DNA of 64,000 bases from Chrysaora quinquecirrha. Its lineage: Eukaryota > Cnidaria > Scyphozoa > Semaeostomeae > Pelagiidae. The stretch lies in assembly GCA_014526335.1 (NCBI GenBank), contig JACTAT010000009.1, positions 2,242,446 to 2,306,445 on the forward strand. The letters run 5' to 3'. Positions within the stretch are counted from its first letter, which is position 1; the number at the start of each line of letters is the position of its first letter. The translations under genes and the position numbers were made by a program. Shown piece after piece: positions 45,721 to 56,139 of the stretch. The notes beneath the pieces are model-generated. The model was not told the DNA's origin. It did no database searches and saw only the letters and a list, made by a program, of their open reading frames with translations.

Positions 45721-45804
45721 CCGGACCCTTAATTCTGCCATTGTGCAAGGGTGCCATCTGTAAATTACCAGCCCCATTTAATAACATCTGGTAATGATTG
45801 TCAT

Positions 45805-46239
45805 TTAATCAAACTCTGATTCTATACATAGCTGAAATCCAGCAAATCTAGCAAATGCACATACTGTATCGAATCCAGGCATCGCATACCAGAACATGAT
45901 GCCGGTGCAGATGTCACTACCAACAGCATACACGATTTCATGTAGGGGGTGCCACTTTGTATCTTTCCCAGAACTAAGCTCCACCCAGAGCTCCTCTATA
46001 TTCAAATGCGTAAACTGAGATAAAGTAATGATCACTACTTCATTGTCGGCAGTTTTTGTCAAGACCTTGTTATGGCTATGCAACATGGAGGTGGGGCTCT
46101 TGGCTAAATTTTGGGTAGGGGTCTGCCGCCGGCATATTAAAAAAATGGTATCCTTGGCTAGACCGGTATCTGCCAAAACGATACAGCCCTTGGCCAGACA
46201 AATACGCTCGAAATTTTGGTCTTCAGACGGAGAATTCAA
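45805..46239 (-). pseudogene. FEN/PIN-like protein fragment in element B, left arm
   Basis: Minus-strand frame with 'KTADNEVVIITLSQFTHLNI', 'EELWVELSSGKDTKW', 'ICTGIMFWYAMPGFDTVCAF'. It aligns with the segment of copy C from 'VDTDVVVIA' to 'TGCDQVSFF'. The key residues are altered (DTD to DNE, GCD to GFD), and upstream and downstream parts are absent. A stop follows at 45,805. Confidence 0.65.
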
Positions 46240-46519
46240 AGTGACCTATATTCCTTTTACCAGTTCCCTTTAAAATGTTTAAGTTGAAACTTCTACTTTC
46301 CAAGGCTATGCTACTCTAAGCCGCATTCCTTTTCCGCGATTTTGTCGAGCTCCTTCTTTGATACTGTTTCTTTATACACATCGAATATCAAGTTGATTCT
46401 CTTTATATTATCTTCTTTTGCTTTACATATGCTGCATAGCCCACATATCTACATAATTTGCAAAGCTGCAAGCCAATTTTATATAAATGCATTGGCTGAG
46501 CTTGGGCAAATCAACCCCA

Positions 46520-47380
46520 AGTCTAAAAATAGAATTTAGGGGTAAGATGTGAATAGGGTCTATATAACATCGTTTTGACGCATCAAACTGCCCTTGACTG
46601 TGAATTACGACTTCCTATGACCTGTCGTTCTTCCTCTAAACCCATTAGTACAATTAGGGGTCTGGACCAGATTACCCCAGTCTAAAAATAGAACCTAGGG
46701 GCAATATATGATTTGGATCTATATCACATATTTTTCAGCGTATTAAACTGCCTTTATATTGTGAATTGTGACATTCTATGGCATGGCCTTCTCTGTTTAT
46801 GGCAAATGGTACTATTGGGGGTCTGGACCAGATAACCCCAGTCTAAAAATAGAACTTAGGGGCAATATATGATTTGGGTCTATATCACATATTTTTTTAG
46901 CGTATTAAACTGCTTTTATGTTGTGAAATTGTGACATTCTATGGCCTGGCCTTTTCTGTTAATGGCAAATGGTACTATTGGGGTCTGGACCAGATTACCC
47001 CAGTCTAAAAATAGAACTCAGGGGTAATATATGATTTGGGTCTATATCACATCTTTTTCAGCGTATTAAAATGCGTTTATGTGGTGAATTGTGACTTTCT
47101 ATGACCTGGCGTTCTCAGTTTATGGCCAATTGTACGATTGGGGGTCTGGACCAGATTACCCCAGTCTAAAAATAGAATTTAGGGGCAAGATATGACTTGG
47201 GTCTATATTGCATCATTTTTAGCGTATTAAACTGCGTTTATGTTGTGAATTGCGACTTTCTATGACCTGGCGTTGTCAGCGTATGGCCAATTGTACGATT
47301 GGGGGTCTGGACCAGATTACCCCAGTCTAAAAATAGAACTTAGGGGCAAAATATGACTTGGGTCTATATCACATCTTTTT
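46520..47380. repeat. Reverse 161-bp subterminal array of element B
   Basis: Reverse-complement units, 'agtctaaaaatagaac', at about 46,518, 46,679, 46,841, 47,002, 47,160 and 47,324, with 'gggggtctggaccaga' in each. It mirrors the forward array across the core. Confidence 0.9.
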
Positions 47381-47441
47381 CAGCGTATCAAACTTAGTAT
47401 TTTCTGAAATTTTGGTGCTTGTATAACTATTTGCACAATTC

Positions 47442-47766
47442 TTCTGCTTATCTCCCTCACTATATGGAAAGCTTGTCCATGTATGTCAGCACAAATCAAA
47501 AAGATTGGGATCGTCATTTCTCCCTTGTCTTATTTGCCTATCGTGTGTCACCCAACACTACTACCCGCGAGTCACCATTCTACCTGCTCTACGGCCATGA
47601 GCCTCCTCTCCCGATCGACGCCGCTCTTCTCTTACCAAACGCTGATCTCTCCGATTCGGTTCAAGAACATCATGCTCGCATCGTTTCTAACCTTGAATTC
47701 GCACAGAAAATAATCTCGGCCAATACCCAGCTGGCGCAACAGATAATGAAAGAAAATTACGACCGC
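47442..47766 (+). pseudogene. gypsy-2 integrase C-terminal part, left arm
   Basis: The frame 'ESLSMYVSTNQKDWDRHFSL', 'VLFAYRVSPNTTTRESPFYL', 'LYGHEPPLPIDAALLLPNAD' is the region downstream of the integrase catalytic Glu in gypsy elements and continues the part cut at 43,302. About ten residues around the Glu-containing 'ERFN' box are missing at the junction. The frame ends at the hAT-like element near 47,767. Confidence 0.75.
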
Positions 47767-48539
47767 CAGGGCCGTCCCGACAAAAGTTTTCAAGGGGGGG
47801 GGTGTGACCGTCTCGATTTGCCGACTAGAGTCGAACTGACAAAATCTTTCTAGGCATCATCAAATCGGCTTACGAGAGTGCTTAAGTTTTGATGGGCGCG
47901 AGTAAAACGGGCATTGTGTTAGAACATGCGCTGAAGGCGCACGCCACTAGGGGGTCCGGGGCATGCTCCCCGAAAATTTTGGAAAAACCTGAAGCTAGAA
48001 TCGCTCTAACGGCCCTTTCGGAACTCTTAAAAATGCAGTTTTCTTGAAACTCTATCGTGGAATTCGTACAGAATTTTTATGGTCTTTGAGTGGCACAAAA
48101 CTTCAAAATTGTAGTAAAAAACCGAAACTTCTTTGAACATCTGAATTCTAAACGAATCCAAAAGATTGACAAATATCATTGCTTGCTATAGAGTCTAATT
48201 GATACTACATTACAGTACAATGAATACATCTATAGATTTGTTGCTCTGGTGCATCGTTGCCGGTGAACCGCGGAAAATGGAAAAAAATATGGCATATTCT
48301 GGAAAATTTTGATTGTATAACTTCGTTGGTCGGCCCTCCCTTGTCAAGCAAAAACGCTCCATGCTTTTGCAGTAGTTCTGTTTTATTTCCCATTGTTTTT
48401 TACTTAGCCTTTACTCTGTATCAATGATTCAGGAATGCATAAAAGAGTGATTTCGCCGACCGAAACTACTGATTTGCCGACTGGTCCTTTTTCCAGGGGG
48501 GTGTCGCACCCCAACACCCCCAATGTAGGGACGGCCCTG
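47767..48539. mobile_element. hAT-like non-autonomous element, left arm
   Basis: Termini CAGGGCCGTCC at 47,767 and GGACGGCCCTG ending at 48,539, with sub-terminal 'aaggggggg', 'gtgtgaccg' and 'ttgccgact' words mirrored at the other end. No transposase is encoded. I see no 8-bp duplication flanking either arm's copy, probably because the flanks were rearranged. Confidence 0.65.
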
Positions 48540-49676
48540 TGCGGAACCATGATTTCGCAATAGCTTATTTCTTTGGTCAAGAATAAACTGGGTTAATCTC
48601 AGAAAAACTGGGTTTTTTGAGAAAAACTGGGTCTATCTGAGAAAAACTGGTGTGCTGAAGTGTTAAGGAGGTATTGGTGTGTGTCAGTTGGTTTCATATA
48701 GAGGTCACTCGAAATGCTGTTATCTTGATTTAGGTTGACCGTGACATCTACGAATTTTATGGATGTGGTGGAGATTTCGCTTGTGAGTTTTATGGTTGGG
48801 TGTTTGTTGTTGAGTGTTTCAATGAATTCTTGAAGTTTGTCTTGTCCATGTGTCCAAATAATAGAAATTTAGTCAATGAACCGCCACCACACAAGAGGTT
48901 TGTATGGTGAGTTCTCCAGGGCGTTAGATCGTTAGATTCAAATGCCCACATAAATAAATTAGCATATGGAGGTGCCAGTCTTGTGCCCATAGCGGTCCCG
49001 TGTGTCTGTAGATAAAATTGTCCGTCAAACTCGAAATTGTTGTCTTTTAATATAATGTTAAGGAGACCGCATAAGGTGGTAATTGTTTGGTACGTTTATT
49101 GAGGTATCCCCTGGCAGCCTCGATGCCTTTAGAGTGTGGTATGTTAGTTTAGAGAGATTATACATCAAGAGTGACAAGAAGAGAGTTATCAGGAAGGTTA
49201 CCGACGTTAAAACGTTTTTTAAGGAAATGGGTGGTATCTTTAAGAAAGGAAGGTAGTTTTTATACGAGAGGGTTGAGTATGTTACTGACGTATTCTTAGA
49301 TACGTTCAGTGGGATGACTGTTAGTGGAGACAATCGGTCTACCAGGGGGTTTCTGTCTGTTTTTATGTATTTTAGGTAGTATGTAAAATCTTGAGCATCT
49401 AGGGTCGTTGGGTGTCAAATAAGTATATGTGTCTTTGTCTATCCGTTTGTCGCGTTTCATCTGCTCAAGATATTGTTGGATGGTGTTAGTGACCTTATTT
49501 GTGATGTCTTTGATTTTTTTCGTAGAATGTCTAGTCATTAAGTGGTTGGTTGCATTCGTTTATGTCCATAACGACAGTACCCGAACCTTTGTATGCAGGC
49601 TTTATTATGATATGTACGTTTGGACAATGTCTTAAGTGCGTTGCGTTCGTCTTTGGTCAAGTTGTCGGTAATTTTG
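48540..49676 (-). pseudogene. Penelope-like element RT fragment in palindrome spacer
   Basis: Minus-strand pieces in shifting frames, in the order expected of Penelope-like reverse transcriptases: 'VHIIIKPAYKGSGTVVMD' (about 49,610), 'RFYILPKIHKNRQKPPGRPI' then 'VSTNSHPTERI' (49,390-49,296), 'THGTAMGTRLAPPYANLFM' (about 49,000), and 'WWRFID' followed by a stop where the catalytic Asp pair should continue, then 'IIWTHGQDKLQEFIETLN'. The GIY-YIG endonuclease region is not seen. A short 'gagaaaaactgggt' tandem repeat lies at about 48,595-48,650. Confidence 0.75.
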
Positions 49677-50453
49677 CAGGGCCGTCCCTACATTGGGGGT
49701 GTTGGGGGTGCGACACCCCCCCTTGAAAAAGGACCAGTCGGCAAATCGGTAGTTTCGGTCGGCGAAATCACTCTTTTATGCATTCCTGAATCATTGATAC
49801 AGAGTAAAGGCTAAGTAAAAAACAATGGGAAATAAAACAGAACTACTGCAAAAGCATGGAGCGTCTTTGCTTGACAAGGGAGGGCCGACCAACGAAGTTA
49901 TACAATCAAAATTTTCCAGAATATGCCATATTTTTTCCATTTTCCGCGGTTCACCGGCCACGATGCACCAGAGCAACAAATCTATAGATGTATTCATTGT
50001 ACTGTAATGTAGTATCAATTAGACTCTATAGCAAGCAATGATATTTGTCAATCTTTTGGATTCGTTTAGAATTCAGATGTTCAAAGAAGTTTCGGTTTTT
50101 TACTACAATTTTGAAGTTTTGTGCCACTCAAAGACCATAAAAATTCTGTACGAATTCCACGATAGAGTTTCAAGAAAACTGCATTTTTAAGAGTTCCGAA
50201 AGGGCCGTTAGAGCGATTCTAGCTTCAGGTTTTTCCAAAATTTTCGGGGGAGCATGCCCCCGGACCCCCCTAGTGGCGTGCGCCTTCAGCGCATGTTCTA
50301 ACACAATGCCCGTTTTACTCGCGCCCATCAAAACTTAAGCACTCTCGTAAGCCGATTTGATGATGCCTAGAAAGATTTTTCAGTTCGACTCTAGTCGGCA
50401 AATTGAGACGGTCACACCCCCCTTGAAAACTTTCATTTCTGTCAGGACGGCCC
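49677..50453. mobile_element. hAT-like non-autonomous element, right arm
   Basis: Inverted copy of 47,767-48,539 with CAGGGCCGTCC termini. A few substitutions and indels relative to the left copy occur, for example 'cctgacagaaatgaaagt' against 'cccgacaaaagt'. Confidence 0.65.
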
Positions 50454-50590
50454 TGTTCGCGGGTAGTAGTGTTGGGTGACACACGATAGGCAAATAAGAC
50501 AAGGGAGAAATGACGATCCCAATCTTTTGATTTGTGCTGACATACATGGACAAGCTTTCCATATAGTGAGGGAGATAAGCAGAAGAATTG
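50454..50590 (-). pseudogene. gypsy-2 integrase remnant, right arm
   Basis: Only 'SLSMYVSTNQK' and the next ~25 codons remain before the deletion. The following ~190 bp present in the left arm are missing. One base is lost after 'STNQK', shifting the frame. Confidence 0.65.
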
Positions 50591-53477
50591 TGCAAATAGT
50601 TATACAAGCACCAAAATTTCAGAAAATACTAAGTTTGATACGCTGAAAAAGATGTGATATAGACCCAAGTCATATTTTGCCCCTAAGTTCTATTTTTAGA
50701 CTGGGGTAATCTGGTCCAGACCCCCAATCGTACAATTGGCCATACGCTGACAACGCCAGGTCATAGAAAGTCGCAATTCACAACATAAACGCAGTTTAAT
50801 ACGCTAAAAATGATGCAATATAGACCCAAGTCATATCTTGCCCCTAAATTCTATTTTTAGACTGGGGTAATCTGGTCCAGACCCCCAATCGTACAATTGG
50901 CCATAAACTGAGAACGCCAGGTCATAGAAAGTCACAATTCACCACATAAACGCATTTTAATACGCTGAAAAAGATGTGATATAGACCCAAATCATATATT
51001 ACCCCTGAGTTCTATTTTTAGACTGGGGTAATCTGGTCCAGACCCCCAATAGTACCATTTGCCATTAACAGAAAAGGCCAGGCCATAGAATGTCACAATT
51101 TCACAACATAAAAGCAGTTTAATACGCTAAAAAAATATGTGATATAGACCCAAATCATATATTGCCCCTAAGTTCTATTTTTAGACTGGGGTTATCTGGT
51201 CCAGACCCCCAATAGTACCATTTGCCATAAACAGAGAAGGCCATGCCATAGAATGTCACAATTCACAATATAAAGGCAGTTTAATACGCTGAAAAATATG
51301 TGATATAGATCCAAATCATATATTGCCCCTAGGTTCTATTTTTAGACTGGGGTAATCTGGTCCAGACCCCTAATTGTACTAATGGGTTTAGAGGAAGAAC
51401 GACAGGTCATAGGAAGTCGTAATTCACAGTCAAGGGCAGTTTGATGCGTCAAAACGATGTTATATAGACCCTATTCACATCTTACCCCTAAATTCTATTT
51501 TTAGACTTGGGGTTGATTTGCCCAAGCTCAGCCAATGCATTTATATAAAATTGGCTTGCAGCTTTGCAAATTATGTAGATATGTGGGCTATGCAGCATAT
51601 GTAAAGCAAAAGAAGATAATATAAAGAGAATCAACTTGATATTCGATGTGTATAAAGAAACAGTATCAAAGAAGGAGCTCGACAAAATCGCGGAAAAGGA
51701 ATGCGGCTTAGAGTAGCATAGCCTTGGAAAGTAGAAGTTTCAACTTAAACATTTTTAAAGGGAACTGGTAAAAGGAATATAGGTCACTTTGAATTCTCCG
51801 TCTGAAGACCAAAAATTTCGAGCGTATTTGTCTGGCCAAGGGCTGTATCGTTTTGGCAGATACCGGTCTAGCCAAGGATACCATTTTTTTAATATGCCGG
51901 CGGCAGACCCCTACCCAAAATTTAGCCAAGAGCCCCACCTCCATGTTGCATAGCCATAACAAGGTCTTGACAAAAACTGCCGACAATGAAGTAGTGATCA
52001 TTACTTTATCTCAGTTTACGCATTTGAATATAGAGGAGCTCTGGGTGGAGCTTAGTTCTGGGAAAGATACAAAGTGGCACCCCCTACATGAAATCGTGTA
52101 TGCTGTTGGTAGTGACATCTGCACCGGCATCATGTTCTGGTATGCGATGCCTGGATTCGATACAGTATGTGCATTTGCTAGATTTGCTGGATTTCAGCTA
52201 TGTATAGAATCAGAGTTTGATTAAATGACAATCATTACCAGATGTTATTAAATGGGGCTGGTAATTTACAGATGGCACCCTTGCACAATGGCAGAATTAA
52301 GGGTCCGGGCTAGAGTACCGCTGTCTAAAAATAAAAGTTAGGGGTAAGGTATAATTTGGACCTATATAACGTGTTTTTTAATGTATCATGGTAAAGTGTG
52401 ACTTTTGGGCCTCGCGGTGAATTGTGACTTTTGGGCCTATATCACATCTTTTTCAGCGTATCAAACTGCGTTTATGTGGTGAATTGTGACTTGCTATGGC
52501 CTGGCCTGTTCTGTTAATGGCAAATGGTATGATTAGGGTTCTGGACCAGAGAACCCCAGTCTAAAAATAGAACTTAGGAGCAAGATATGACTTGGGTCTA
52601 TATCAGATCTTTTTTAGCGTATCAAACTGCGTTTATGTGGTGAATTGTGACTTTCTATGACCTGACGTTCTCAGTTTATGGCCAATTGTACGATTGGGGG
52701 TCTGGACCAGAGTACTCCAGTCTAAAAATAGAACTTAGGCGCAAGATATGACTTGGTTCTATATCGCATCTTTTTCAGCGTATCAAACTGCGTTTATGTG
52801 GTGAATTGTGACTTTCCATGACCTGGCGTTCTCAGTTTATGGCCAATTGTACGATTGGGGGTCTGGACCAGAGTACCCCAGTCTAAAAATAGAACTAAGG
52901 GGCAAGATATGACTTGGGTCTATATCGCATCTTTTTCAGTGTATCAAACTGCGTTTATGCGGTGAGTTGTGACTTTCTATGACCTGGCGTTCTCAGTTTA
53001 TGGCCAATTGTAGGATTGGGGGTCTGGACCAAAGTACTCCAGTCTAAAAATAGAACTAAGGCGCAAGATATGACTTGGTTCTATATCGCATCTTTTTCAG
53101 CGTATCAAACTGCGTTTATGCGGTGAATTGTGACTTTCTATGACCTGGCGTTCTAAGTTTATGGCCAATTGTACGATTGGGGGTCTGGACCAGAGAACCC
53201 CAGTCTAAAAATAGAACTAAGGGGCAAGATATGACTTGGGTCTATATCGCATCTTTTTCAGCGTATCAAACTGCGTTTATGCGGTGAGTTGTGACTTTCT
53301 ATGACCTGGCGTTCTCAGTTTATGGCCAATTGTACGATTGGGGGTCTGGACCAGATTACCCCAGTCTAAAAATAGAACTTAGGGGCAAGATCTGACTTGG
53401 GCCTATATCACATCTTTTTCAGCGTACCAAACTTAGCATTTTCCGAAATTTTGGTGCTTGTATCACAATTTGCACAA
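50588..53477. mobile_element. Element B, right arm copy
   Basis: Mirror of 44,552-47,441: forward array 50,640-51,510, core 51,520-52,270, reverse array 52,310-53,400, and terminal repeats at both ends. The few indels between the arms show they have diverged as separate sequences. Confidence 0.7.
51790..52224 (+). pseudogene. FEN/PIN-like protein fragment in element B, right arm
   Basis: Plus-strand mirror of 45,805-46,239, with the same DNE and PGFD substitutions and the same stop. One extra T near 51,816 shifts the frame upstream of 'GCIVLADTGLA' relative to the left copy. Confidence 0.65.
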
Positions 53478-53524
53478 TCCTGCAGTATTTCTGCACTAAT
53501 CTCCTGCACTAATAAGTGTCCCGT

Positions 53525-54367
53525 TGAAACGTTCTACTACCAATACCAATAGAAAATGTAACTGAGTACACTTATCTGGGCATTACGATTAATGCAGCTT
53601 GTAACTTCAAGGAAACTTTAAATATGCTTAGTGCAAAAGCCAACCGTGCTCTTCTAGCTTTAAATAATAAATGTAAAATAAAGGATCTTCCAGTTAAAAT
53701 TGCCCTAAAACTGTTTGACTCATTAATATCTCCAATCCTACTCTATGGCTCAGAAGTTTGGGCACCCTACCTTAACCTTGATAACAAAGAATGGGACAAA
53801 TGTGAAATTGAAAAGACACATACACAATTTCTTAAACGCCTTCTTGGACTTAATAGATCAACTACCAATGCTTTAGTACGAGCTGAGCTGGGTCGCTTCC
53901 CTCTTAGTGTAGAAATAAACTGTAGAGTTCACAATTTTATCAAACATGTTTCTCACTACGCCGAACAAGACTCTTTAGTGGCACTAGCCCTAGCTTATGA
54001 GAGCTTTATAACTAATCGTAATTCTATAGTATCATTTTTAGATAAATTTATCCCTAGATCAAATCCTGATCAATCTATTTCCCTATCTAACAAAGATACC
54101 AAACTTATTTTAAAGCAAAACTATAACGTGTTCTGGAACTCATACATTTGTGATTGTTCCAAAGCACTCACGTACAAAACACATAAAAGCCAAATCTTCT
54201 TTGAACCATACCTTCAAATTATTACGAACAGGAAGTACAGAAGGATTCTTACGAAATTAAGACTAAGTGATCATTGTCTAGAAATAGAAAAGGGCAGACA
54301 TTGTAGACCACCGATCGAAAGAGATAAACGTTTTTGTAAATTCTGCGTAAATAAGGTAGAAAATGAA
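53525..54367 (+). pseudogene. LINE RT C-terminal fragment, right arm
   Basis: Plus-strand copy of the left-arm LINE fragment with one continuous frame ('LLYGSEVWAP' to 'CKFCVNKVENE'). It is cut before the final His/Cys of its zinc-like motif and fused in frame to copy C ('MKFHELGLSVSYDRV'). The resulting 394-codon frame (53,624-54,808) is a chimera created by the junction and not a natural gene. Confidence 0.8.
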
Positions 54368-54804
54368 ATGAAGTTCCACGAGCTGGGCTTGTCTGTTTCA
54401 TATGACAGGGTTCTAAGCCTATCTACAGATATGGGGAATAGTTTGTGTGCTCAGTATGAAAGAGAAAATGTTGTCTGCCCGCCAAATCTACGCCATGGAT
54501 TGTTTACAACAGCTGCTGTCGATAATATCGACCATAATCCCAGTGCTACAAGTGCAGTTGGTTCATTCCACGGAACTGGAATTTCTCTTTTCCAGCATGT
54601 CAAGCAGAATGATACAGGGACCGAGCGATGCACCCCAGTTATTCAAAAGGAGATAGCGGGTAAACAGAAACTTTCAAAATTACCTGATTTCTACTCGGAA
54701 GTTCCTCCTGTTCTTTCATTTCAACGAGATCTGAACATTGCCGATATTTCTGCGAAGGTACCCGAAGCCGACAGCTTACCATCAGCTTCCAATGAAGATC
54801 AGAA
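54368..54804 (+). pseudogene. FEN/PIN-like protein copy C, first preserved exon
   Basis: Begins at the palindrome junction with 'KFHELGLSVSYDRVLSLS' and contains 'PPNLRHGLFTTAAVDNIDHN' and 'SFHGTGISLFQH', which align with copy A at 25,610-25,400. It ends at a strong donor (CAGAA/GTAAGT at 54,805). Everything upstream, including the Cys-rich N-terminus seen in copy A, is missing. Confidence 0.7.
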
Positions 54805-55329
54805 GTAAGTATTCGCCATACAAATTAGATCAGTTGAACTCAATTTGCAGTGAGCTTATTAGACAGCTTTGGGTCAGATGTCCCCAGGCTAGATTTGCTG
54901 TTAAATCTGAAAGATTTTTAACTTCTTTTCTTTTTCGAAGTTTCCAATTGTCCAACAGTTTTAAGATTCAATGAATGTTAAATTTCATGGGCTTATTTAT
55001 TTGGGTAAATTTGAAACTGTGAGATACATTTATTCGCAAGCATGCTGTAGGAAGTCCAAGAAAATAAACAGAATTTGCTGATCCCTGCTTGCGCTTCGCT
55101 CTTGTGTTGTAAAGCTCCATGATTTGTTCAGTGGTTTTCGAGGGTTTTATATTTTGCGAGATAAAGCTAGTTTATTTAAGAATAATTGCATTCGTTCTAT
55201 CTGGGATTGATATCTATCCTATCATTGGCATTGACACAATATAAAGAATTTATGGTAGGGTGTCAAACGTGTTTATCTTTCGGTGAAACCTGTGCATTGA
55301 TTGATTTCATCCCATCTCTTGTGTTCCAG
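54805..55329 (+). other. Spliceosomal intron in copy C
   Basis: Donor GTAAGT at 54,805 and acceptor TTGTGTTCCAG ending at 55,329. Splicing gives '...NEDQNWLDHVSK...', matching 'FQWLSNLK' in copy A. Length is 525 bp, AT-rich. Confidence 0.75.
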
Positions 55330-55488
55330 CTGGCTTGATCATGTGAGCAAAGTCATAGATGAGCAGAACGTTACCAAAGAGCAAGATATGACAATATCAT
55401 GGGCAGCATTTCATGCAAGCAACATCGAATCACAAAAGCTTCATGCAGATTTAAGTGCCCTGCTTCCTTTGTTTCCAGAAGATTCCAG
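55330..55488 (+). pseudogene. FEN/PIN-like protein copy C, second exon stub
   Basis: Encodes 'WLDHVSKVIDEQ', 'ISWAAFHASNIESQ' and 'LSALLPLFPEDS', then meets the BEL LTR at 55,489. In copy A the matching text ('LSTLLPLLKDSENSSAM') is followed by about 190 further residues before the point where copy C resumes. Confidence 0.7.
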
Positions 55489-55792
55489 TGTTGGGAATTT
55501 GTTCTGCTCCGCAACAATAACTCACGAAAGATTTTACGCAATAAGTAGACTTGCTTTTTCCTCAATGTTAAATACAATAAAAAATACTAAGATTTCGATT
55601 CACTTCACGATTATCTCAAGTTCTCACTTCCTCGTGCTTTTCTAAGTTCCTCATGTATTTTTTCCCGTTCTCACGAATTTACTAGTTTACTTGAAATCGA
55701 GGTTAATTAACATAACAAAGAATTAAATAAAAAAGGTAGTCCAAATACTGTAAAAGTTCATAAGTTCAAAAAGTCGCATAAAGTTCTTGACA
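55489..55792 (-). repeat. BEL 3' LTR
   Basis: On the minus strand TGTCAAGAAC ... TTCCCAACA, 304 bp. Identical to the other LTR apart from one A in a homopolymer. Confidence 0.9.
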
Positions 55793-56139
55793 CTCTCCCC
55801 CTATTTGTTCCGAAAGGGAACAAATATAATCAGTGTTCAGTTAAAGTTCAAAGAGTGTCATCCTCGTCTTCTTCTGCTACAACTCTTATGATTTCTGCTG
55901 CGTTCACGGCTGCTCTCCTTTTTGGCTTGAATTCTCTGGCTTCAGGATCAAGATGTTTGTCCTCACTTCTGGGAATATTACAGTGCAGTTCAAGCGGATA
56001 TAGATGTTGAATCGGTCTTTCCCAGTATGATTTTCCGGCTCTCAAGCGAGCTCCTCTGACAACTCCATCTCTTCCGCTGATAAGCTCTTCAACGATTCCA
56101 AGGTTCCACTTGCCTCTGTTACGATCTTCGTTTTGATGA

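Larger units (their letters stand above)
44552..47441. mobile_element. Element B: short derivative of the candidate transposon, left arm
   Basis: Terminal inverted repeats: GGATTGTGCAAATTGTGATA at 44,550 and the matching end at about 47,441. Inside are a forward array (44,640-45,720) and a reverse array (46,520-47,380) of about 161-bp units. The ~0.8-kb core holds a fragment of the FEN/PIN-like gene. The arrays share the 'ctatttttagactggggt' core with element A. It is non-autonomous, having only a damaged piece of the nuclease region. Confidence 0.7.
43662..48539. repeat. Left arm of the giant palindrome
   Basis: Each position pairs with about 98,029 minus that position on the opposite strand (sum 98,029 at the outer end, 98,026 near 47,420, about 98,216 at the inner end after a 190-bp gap in the other arm). 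It contains the LINE fragment, element B, a gypsy-2 integrase piece and an hAT-like element. Identity is very high by eye, with scattered single-base indels, for example at 46,215. Confidence 0.9.
49677..54367. repeat. Right arm of the giant palindrome
   Basis: Inverted copy of 43,662-48,539. It lacks about 190 bp of gypsy-2 integrase next to the hAT-like terminus (near 50,455). Its outer end at 54,367 ('gtagaaaatgaa') is joined directly to copy C of the FEN/PIN-like gene, whereas the left arm continues into the LINE 3' end. Confidence 0.9.

Noticed and set aside
44640..47380. CRISPR array or ordinary satellite
   Set aside because: Whole 161-bp units are repeated with no short repeat/unique spacer structure, and the arrays are inverted around a gene fragment with terminal repeats.
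43662..54367. Palindrome as a pure sequencing artefact (missed hairpin adapter)
   Set aside because: The 1.14-kb unique spacer, the 190-bp deletion in one arm and different outer flanks argue against it, although read-level confirmation is still needed.
53624..54808. 394-codon continuous frame as a real protein
   Set aside because: It is a fusion of a LINE fragment with copy C created at the palindrome junction, and it runs into an intron.
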